A stretch of DNA of 64,000 nt, from positions 2,439,843 through 2,503,842 of the forward strand of contig NW_006766883.1 of assembly GCF_000275845.1 (NCBI RefSeq), read 5' to 3'. Each line of letters begins with the position of its first letter. The stretch's first letter is position 1. The notes below the pieces were generated by a model. The model saw only the letters and a program-made list of their open reading frames with translations, did not search any database and had not been told where the DNA came from. The translations under genes and the position numbers were made by a program. This DNA is from Dichomitus squalens LYAD-421 SS1. Taxonomy: Eukaryota > Basidiomycota > Agaricomycetes > Polyporales > Polyporaceae. Positions 57,923 to 64,000 of the stretch are shown in pieces.

Positions 57923-59129
57923 ATGACCCAGAAGAATGCCGATATCAAGAGAATGAGAGGATGCCTCTCGTCCCCTCCTGCTGACCCATCCGAGGGTGTA
58001 TCCATGCCAAGTAGCCCGTGCTAGAGTGCACAGCTTTGAATATCTCAAAGACTCCAGGAAAGATGTGGGTAGGGGCGAAAGGCAGAATGGGCAAGCGGCA
58101 TGACTGTCGGCAGAAAGAAGCCCAGAGGAAGTGCGCGCCACACGCCAAAGCGCCCGTGCAGAACGCGTTCGATTCACGTGCGCACGTTCCTGGTTCCGGT
58201 CCGTTCATCCGAGCTGTGCCCAAGCGCTGAGCGCTCAGGAGCACAGTGCTTGTCCTCAGCAGCATCGCTTCCGGCTATGACTCGGATACGCGTCAGTGAC
58301 CACCCCCGTGTCGTTGTTCATGGGACGGTTCGAGTCGGGGCGCATCGTCATGAGAGCATAATAGTACGAGAAGATGGAAACTCCCAACTGACTACGCTGT
58401 GGCCAGACGGCTGATGACACTATTACCCCTCGCTTAGCATACACGCCTGAAATATCATGCAGGTCTGTGTGAGACGAGCAATCAATCGCCATAAGCATGA
58501 GATTTCATACTAGCTACTCGGCATAGAATTGCTGAATACTCATAAGTTGGGGCAGAGCGCCCCACGACAACCATACACTCTAACGACAGACCAAGGTTTG
58601 TACATTACTTAGGGTCATTTTCAAGGCGTGGTGGCACTGAACACAGACTTCCTTGCAAATCCAACCGGAGGGAGATATGAGGGGTCACGTCTGGCCATGA
58701 CCGGGAGCAGCGTTCTGCGGCTATGAGCTTTAAAGTATTCCAGTATTGGTAGCCTCGTCACATCCGAGGATCGGCATCGTCGCTAGGATGTGTGACCCAG
58801 CACCCCATGGCCGTCGTAGGCTAAGGCAGTTCCACTCGCGAAGCGTTGCGTCCGTCGTTTCAGTGTGGATGCCAACGCTGCACACTGCCTTGATGACCAG
58901 GCTGGCGCCTGATCTAGCCTGAGGAACCACAATGCCGTGATTTATACCACTGGCATGTACCTGTAATCAGTTTACGTTGATAGGCCGTCCGCAGTCTTGT
59001 CGTCCTGAGCTTGGTCGTCCTGGCGAAGCCAGATGACTAGCACTACGCATACGGCTCAAGACCTATTGTGAATCACGAGTCGCCGCTACCTTCCCTTGAC
59101 TTACTCTTCTACTTTCCCGTCTAAGCACT
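57923..59129. other. Divergent intergenic interval between NTE1 and DUF6535-like gene
   Basis: About 1.2 kb that must hold both promoters. Frames here reach about 105 codons but have no recognisable content. No tRNA or repeat found. Confidence 0.4.
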
Positions 59130-61312
59130 ATGGTGAGTGCGAGCACCAACATTCAAACAAGCGGATTCGTTTTGCTCATTGCTGATACAGGAAGATGTGA
59201 GCAAGACTGAAGCAGACTGGGCTATATGCATACAAGCCTACGAAGAACAATTGGATGCCGCTGTGCAGCGACCGAAGGAACAGTTCGACATGTTCCTCGT
59301 CCTGGTAAGTATACATATGTTCTGGTCCATGCGGTCTGTAAGGTGGTGATGGTTCTGATATCCTCACGTAGTCAGCCCTTTTGGCTGGGGCATCTGCGGC
59401 CCAATTGACCATGCTCTATCCCTCACTCTTTCCGTCGACGGATCCTTCTTTGGTGCTCATGGCTGGAATCTCGCAACAGCTTGAGAGCTACGCGATCAAC
59501 TCTGCCTTCGTGAACTCCACGCAACCCCCAATCTCTTTGGCGCAGGCCACGGGCGCGGCCACACCCGCCTTCGACGCGTCCTACTACATTGGGCTGCTGG
59601 CAGCCTGTTGCGCCTTCATCGCCTTCATCTCAAGCCTGGCTGTCCTGTGGCTTTGCATCACGTCATATTTGCTTTGGGTGAGTATGGGTGACCAGCGGTC
59701 TCAACAGCGTTGTTATACGCGATCGCGTCCATACCATAGCATTGCATGGCCATACATGGAGGTTTTCCGAACCTTCTTCAACGTCACAATTCCCCTTGCG
59801 GCCCTCATTTCGGTTTCGTCCCTTGCCATCTCCCTGCATCTCTTCATGATCGGCCTAGCCGTTCAATTCTTTCAACAAACGGCTTCGTTCATCATCATCG
59901 TCCTCTGCATCTTCCTTTCCGCAACTCCCTTCACCTGGATGGTCTACCGCGTGATTGTGGTTAATATCCACACAGTCCTGATGCGGGAGTTACACTACAA
60001 CGAGAACCATCTGGGTTTTCAGATCGGTCATTTGCTCACTGACGCCACGAGGGTGCGATATCGTCATTGGGCCGCAACGGAGTCTTTTCGAGACGCGGTC
60101 AAAGCCGCCATCCTATTGGCCGCTTTCTTCAGTGCAAACGGAGAAGGAATTCTCCGGACGAGCGGTCGGGTGTTCTTTCGAGAGCTGCCTGCGTGGCTCA
60201 TGATCAAACTTTGCCGACAAGCCTGGCTCCGATGCCGCAAGGACCTGCTGGATTACCATGGACCTTCGATCTCTACCAAACTACCACTCGCCCTGCACTA
60301 CCTGGATCTTGAGATACTTGAGACCATTGAGGTATTTAGGTTGGAAGTCCAATCCCCGGAACCTGCGACGCACCATCCGTCGTCTGCGCCCTCGAACTTC
60401 TTCCCTCTTCTGGTCCTTCTCGGTGGATACGTTCCTTATATCGGTACCCCTTCAATGTTCTCTGCGATGTTCTCTCTCAAGTCTTACAAAAGCGAGGTAC
60501 ACGACACCGAGCCAGCGATCCGTGCCAAGCAAGTGACGAGCTTGCTTCGGCGAACGCTCCAGATCGGACCCGTGTGGCCCCATACCCAGCAAATTGACCC
60601 CCTCTTCTTTCCGCTCATGGCCACATATGCCACGCGAGGAGAACCCTATGGACGTCTCGCATTAGCGATTCTGCAGCTCTCCCTTGAGCTTCCCCAGCTC
60701 GAGCAGTACGGTTTCCCATCTGGAAGTGTCGAAGGTTAGTAGCTGTTCATTGACCGTTTCTTACAGATCACTACACTCACCTTTCCATACGACGTAGTCA
60801 TGAAGGCGCTCAATGCGGTTGCCTTCGACCAATGTGTCCAAGAAGCGTCATCAACTGACGGGCTGAAGACATTCTTCGTCTGCTGCAGGCTGGCGCTCAA
60901 CGTGCTGAGTGCCTCGAGGAAATGCCCGGACGTTCTTGGCGACCTTCTGGACCAGGCGGAGAGCATGTACAAATCCCTGGAGTTCACGCTCGTAGCGCCA
61001 CTTTGGAGGCAGAGGCAATGGGCCCGCGATCCCGCTGCGCTTCAGGAATGCGGCAAGATTCTGGTCGTGTTGAAGAATAAGTCCAAGCCACCCGGATCTC
61101 CCACTGCCAGTCTCATCACCCCGTCGCTGCTCGATGCATTCAGGGGCCTCTGTACCGCGATGGCAGAAGATGGGCTAACGAATAGCACCCCGTACCTCGA
61201 CTGGCATGCATTCGTGATGGACATCGTCGGCGAGCTGGAGGACATCTCAGCTACCAGACAGGCAGCGTCGCTTAGCACATCGCACAGCTCAAGTAGGAGT
61301 CTCTTTCGTTAA
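59130..61312 (+). CDS. DUF6535-like multi-pass membrane protein
   Basis: Exons: ATG alone (59130-59132), 59191-59304, 59372-60734, and from about 60799 to 61312. The second starts EDVSKTEADWAICIQAYEEQ. The region then enters a membrane helix (MFLVLSALLAGASAAQLTML), an extracellular or lumenal loop with NST, a second helix (YIGLLAACCAFIAFISSLAV), and a helix pair ending QQTASFIIIVLCIFLSATPF. The rest (about 400 residues) is soluble and helical. The layout matches the DUF6535 family, abundant in mushroom genomes and of unknown function. The true C-terminus is uncertain: an alternative GTAGGA donor near 61290 would lead to a last exon at about 61342. Confidence 0.72.
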
Positions 61313-61601
61313 CCGCCCATATTTGACTGACATCTCTCTAGCTCTAGCAACCCTGGTGGCCTCAACCTGAATACGACTCGCCCCGCGTACATTGTGGAAT
61401 GCCCTCTGGTCTGCACGCTCCAATGCTCCTTCTCAATTGCCTGGAGTGGCGGACGTACCCTCCGCATATCTGTAGCACTTGTCATGGAATGCAACTGAAC
61501 TCACATCTCACTCGTGGAATCAGAATAGGAATAGTTGCGTATTCACACATAATGGTATCCCCCACCTACAGACAGTGCTGCATCGATCCAATAATAGACA
61601 A
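61313..61601. other. Convergent 3' interval
   Basis: Short interval between two stop codons, which may contain an alternative last exon of the DUF6535-like gene (61342 to about 61370). No other feature. Confidence 0.4.
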
Positions 61602-64000
61602 CTAACCACCAATCGCCGCGATTACCAGGTCCGCAGCCGCTTGTTGTTCTGACCGCACACCTACCTCGAGGGTGACGCCCTGCGCCTTCGAGTAGGTCAT
61701 GCGACAGCGTACGAGCACCTTCCCTCCACCGCCTCCCACGAGACCAGAGAGCTGTAATGTGTGCACGGTCGGCTGCTGGGGCTCTTCTGAGCCGCCCAAT
61801 GGCTGCATATTGAGGATCTCGATGACGGAATTGCATGCAGCTGCGATGCACAGTCAGGAGGCATCCGACATCCTGGAAGCGAATCAGACGCGACGCACCT
61901 TTGAGCGACTCCATAGCAGGTAGCGAGAACGTCTCCGTGAGGGACACGCCGCTACGCAAACGATCCCACTCCGACGCGAACGTAACGTAGCTAGGAATGA
62001 TGTAGTCCGCCGCGGCGAGCTCCGTGTCCTCGAGCTGGTACTCGTCCTCGTAGCCCTCCTCTTCGGGCTCGCCAGTCGTGGGATCGAGCTCCTTGCTAAC
62101 AAACTTGAGGATGCACTGGAAGGACGCCTGGGCGTACTCTTCTGGATTGTCGCGCGTGAAAGACACATATACAATGCCGGGTGATGTCGTGGCCGTGAGC
62201 GTAGGGACGGGGATGATGAAGTCTTCTGTGAGACTGGAGTCGGCTTGCGTCTGCATGATGACGGAAACCTGCTCAAGGACAGTGTCTGGAATAGTGTTGG
62301 ACACGTTGAACTATGGAAGGCGTCATGAGACAAACGTAGATATGTACAGCGATGCGTGAACGCATACCTGGAATACGACGTGCTCCTTGAATATGTGCTT
62401 GACCACAGACACCTGATACTCGGTCTCGCTCTCCGTGAGGGGAGCAGGCTTGGTGCTGCTGTTGAGCACCGGCCCGTATGACGCAAGCTCGGGCACCTCC
62501 GCCAGCTGCTGAGCGTAGTTGGACTGGGTCTCTGCAGCGGAGGGAGGCGGCGGCGTGGCGGCCTTCGATGATGAAGGAACGCCGATGGTCTCCAGGGTGC
62601 TTGGGCCTGAGTACTCTCCTTAGCTTCTGACAATAGAACACAGAAGGATAGATGACGTACGCGCAGATTCCTTCGCAGCCTGTTCTCTGCTGACCTTGGG
62701 TATATCCGTAGCATCGAAGGGCTGATCTTGTGCATCAGGGTCGCTGATGTAGGAAACCAATTTTGACTCGAGAGCGGAAAGGGAGTAGATGGATTCTGCA
62801 ACTGAGTCAACGCTACGTCTGATCTGCAATAGGAGTAAAAGAGCACCTTCTTTGATGTAAGGCTGCACGAGTGGCGGCTCCTCATACACCTTCAGATAGA
62901 GTGCAGCGCGGTCGCGGACCTCATCATCGACATCATCAAGGCACCTACGCCAGAAGTGAGTAGATGTTGACGCAATGTCACGTTTATCGTCCAGCTCACC
63001 GGTTAAGGAGCACGTGAATGCTCTTCCCGAGCTTCTCGTCCAGGTTGTTCAAGCCAAACTTCGCCAAGCTGGACACAGCAGCCGCACGAACCGTCGCATT
63101 CTCGAGCACGACCCGGTTGTAGATGAACCGGATGTACTTCGTCGGGTTCGGCGCCTTGGGACCCTCAACGCCAAGCAAGTGGAGGATGCGAACTGAGAGC
63201 TTCGTGAACTCGCAGTCCTCGATAAATTCGCACAGGTGCGAGAGCGCCTGCTCTTTGCAATCCGCGATGAACTTGATCATGTCGAAGATCGCCTCGACCA
63301 CCGCGCGCTTAAAGTCGTAGCCGCCCTCGTCGCGAAGCACTCCTGAGAGGAACGCGAGCATCGACTCGTGCTTGGCCGGGAACTTGAGGCAAAGCGAGCG
63401 GATGGCATCGACGATGATAACCTTGAACTCGTCGCTGATCTCGCTCATGAAGCCGCTGATCTGCTTCATGAGGCGGTCAACGGAGGCTTCGTTGCCCGTC
63501 TTGAGGAGAGTCGTGATGGCATAGGTCGCGACACTGCGGTTCGGGTCCGAGATGAGGTTCTCGAGGTCAATATTGCAGGCAGCGACACTTTGCGGGTGGG
63601 TGACGGCGAGTGCGGCCAGAGTGCGGGTGGCAGCGAACTTGAGCGTGGACTTGGGTGAGGAGAGGAAGAGCTGGAGAACTACGATGGCGAGTCAGAGTGA
63701 ACCATGGTTTACTTGAGAGAGGACTCACCAGCAATAGACCGAGTGAGCTGGGCGGGGGTGACGTTCCTCATCTCGCAGATTACCCGTGCAGCCTCGAGGT
63801 TGACCATGTCGCTTTTGTGACGGAGCCAGCCTTCCAGAAGGTCAAGCATCTGTCTCTGGACGCTACATGCCGGCGTTAGGATATCGTTCACTAATACGAC
63901 TCAGTAAGAGCACGTACTTCGGGTCCTCCTCCATGACCTTCGCCGCATATCGGATGAGCATACACAGCGCCATCGGGTTCTTTAGCGTGGTCCCCGCACC
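61602..64000 (-). CDS. SEC21: Coatomer gamma subunit (gamma-COP), 5' end outside window
   Basis: Partial: the gene runs off the right edge, so the start and first HEAT repeats are missing. The HEAT-repeat solenoid shows [80 protein letters not shown] and [20 protein letters not shown]. The C-terminal appendage has [80 protein letters not shown], then [28 protein letters not shown] and ends VIAAIGG. Gamma-COP is part of the COPI coat for Golgi-to-ER retrograde transport and binds ArfGAP and cargo adaptors through the appendage. Confidence 0.95.

Noticed and set aside
59678..59739. Possible extra intron (GTGAGT...CATAG, 62 nt) in the DUF6535-like gene
   Set aside because: Its removal shifts into a frame that loses the following hydrophobic helices, while reading through preserves them.

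Overview
The window is nuclear DNA of a filamentous basidiomycete, most likely an Agaricomycete. Genes are interrupted by many short introns (about 45-75 nt, GT...AG), spacing is compact, both strands are used, and housekeeping genes give unmistakable eukaryotic orthologues. A DUF6535-like membrane protein, an adenylation-carrier-Pls membrane synthetase and a YABBY/HMG-like mini-protein are typical of mushroom-forming fungi. No virus, plasmid, CRISPR array or bacterial operon is visible. Protein models were spliced by eye, so junctions are stated only where the frame and a conserved motif agree.

Layout. 0-2 kb: head-to-head transcription factors (bHLH, Zn2Cys6). 3.8-9 kb: a large NRPS-like synthetase (A-T-membrane Pls module). 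10.5 kb: an intron-containing tRNA-Leu(AAG). 10.7-17.4 kb: RAD5 helicase/ubiquitin ligase diverging from chaperonin subunit CCT7 across a promoter with three ACGCGT boxes. 17.8-22.5 kb: an MFS anion transporter convergent with an FAD monooxygenase. 24.3-31 kb: mitoribosomal mS45, eEF2 lysine methyltransferase, an APH-fold kinase-like protein and the WSS1 DNA-protein-crosslink protease. 31.9-41.9 kb: serine carboxypeptidase, NIPA-type magnesium transporter, SAM methyltransferase and the exosome cofactor LRP1/C1D. 42.2-47 kb: an F-box/LRR protein ending in a CaaX box, a hAT-like MITE with perfect 8-bp target duplication, and a 78-residue YABBY-like protein. 48.1-58 kb: VPS33, a small dsRNA-binding protein and NTE1 phospholipase. 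59.1-64 kb: a DUF6535-like membrane protein and gamma-COP (SEC21), whose 5' end lies beyond the window.

Most genes are unrelated housekeeping functions. Functional links are local only: RAD5 and WSS1 both serve DNA damage tolerance; VPS33, SEC21 and NTE1 serve membrane traffic and lipid homeostasis; the transporter/monooxygenase pair could be catabolic.

The most unusual signals are in gene structure: two consecutive microexons (5 and 3 nt) that complete the RAD5 Walker A motif, a 6-nt microexon in WSS1, a start codon alone in its coding exon in the DUF6535-like gene, an intron overlapping the stop codon of the F-box gene that would swap a prenylation box for a hydrophobic tail, and an array of PKA-like RRxS repeats inserted in the synthetase adenylation domain.
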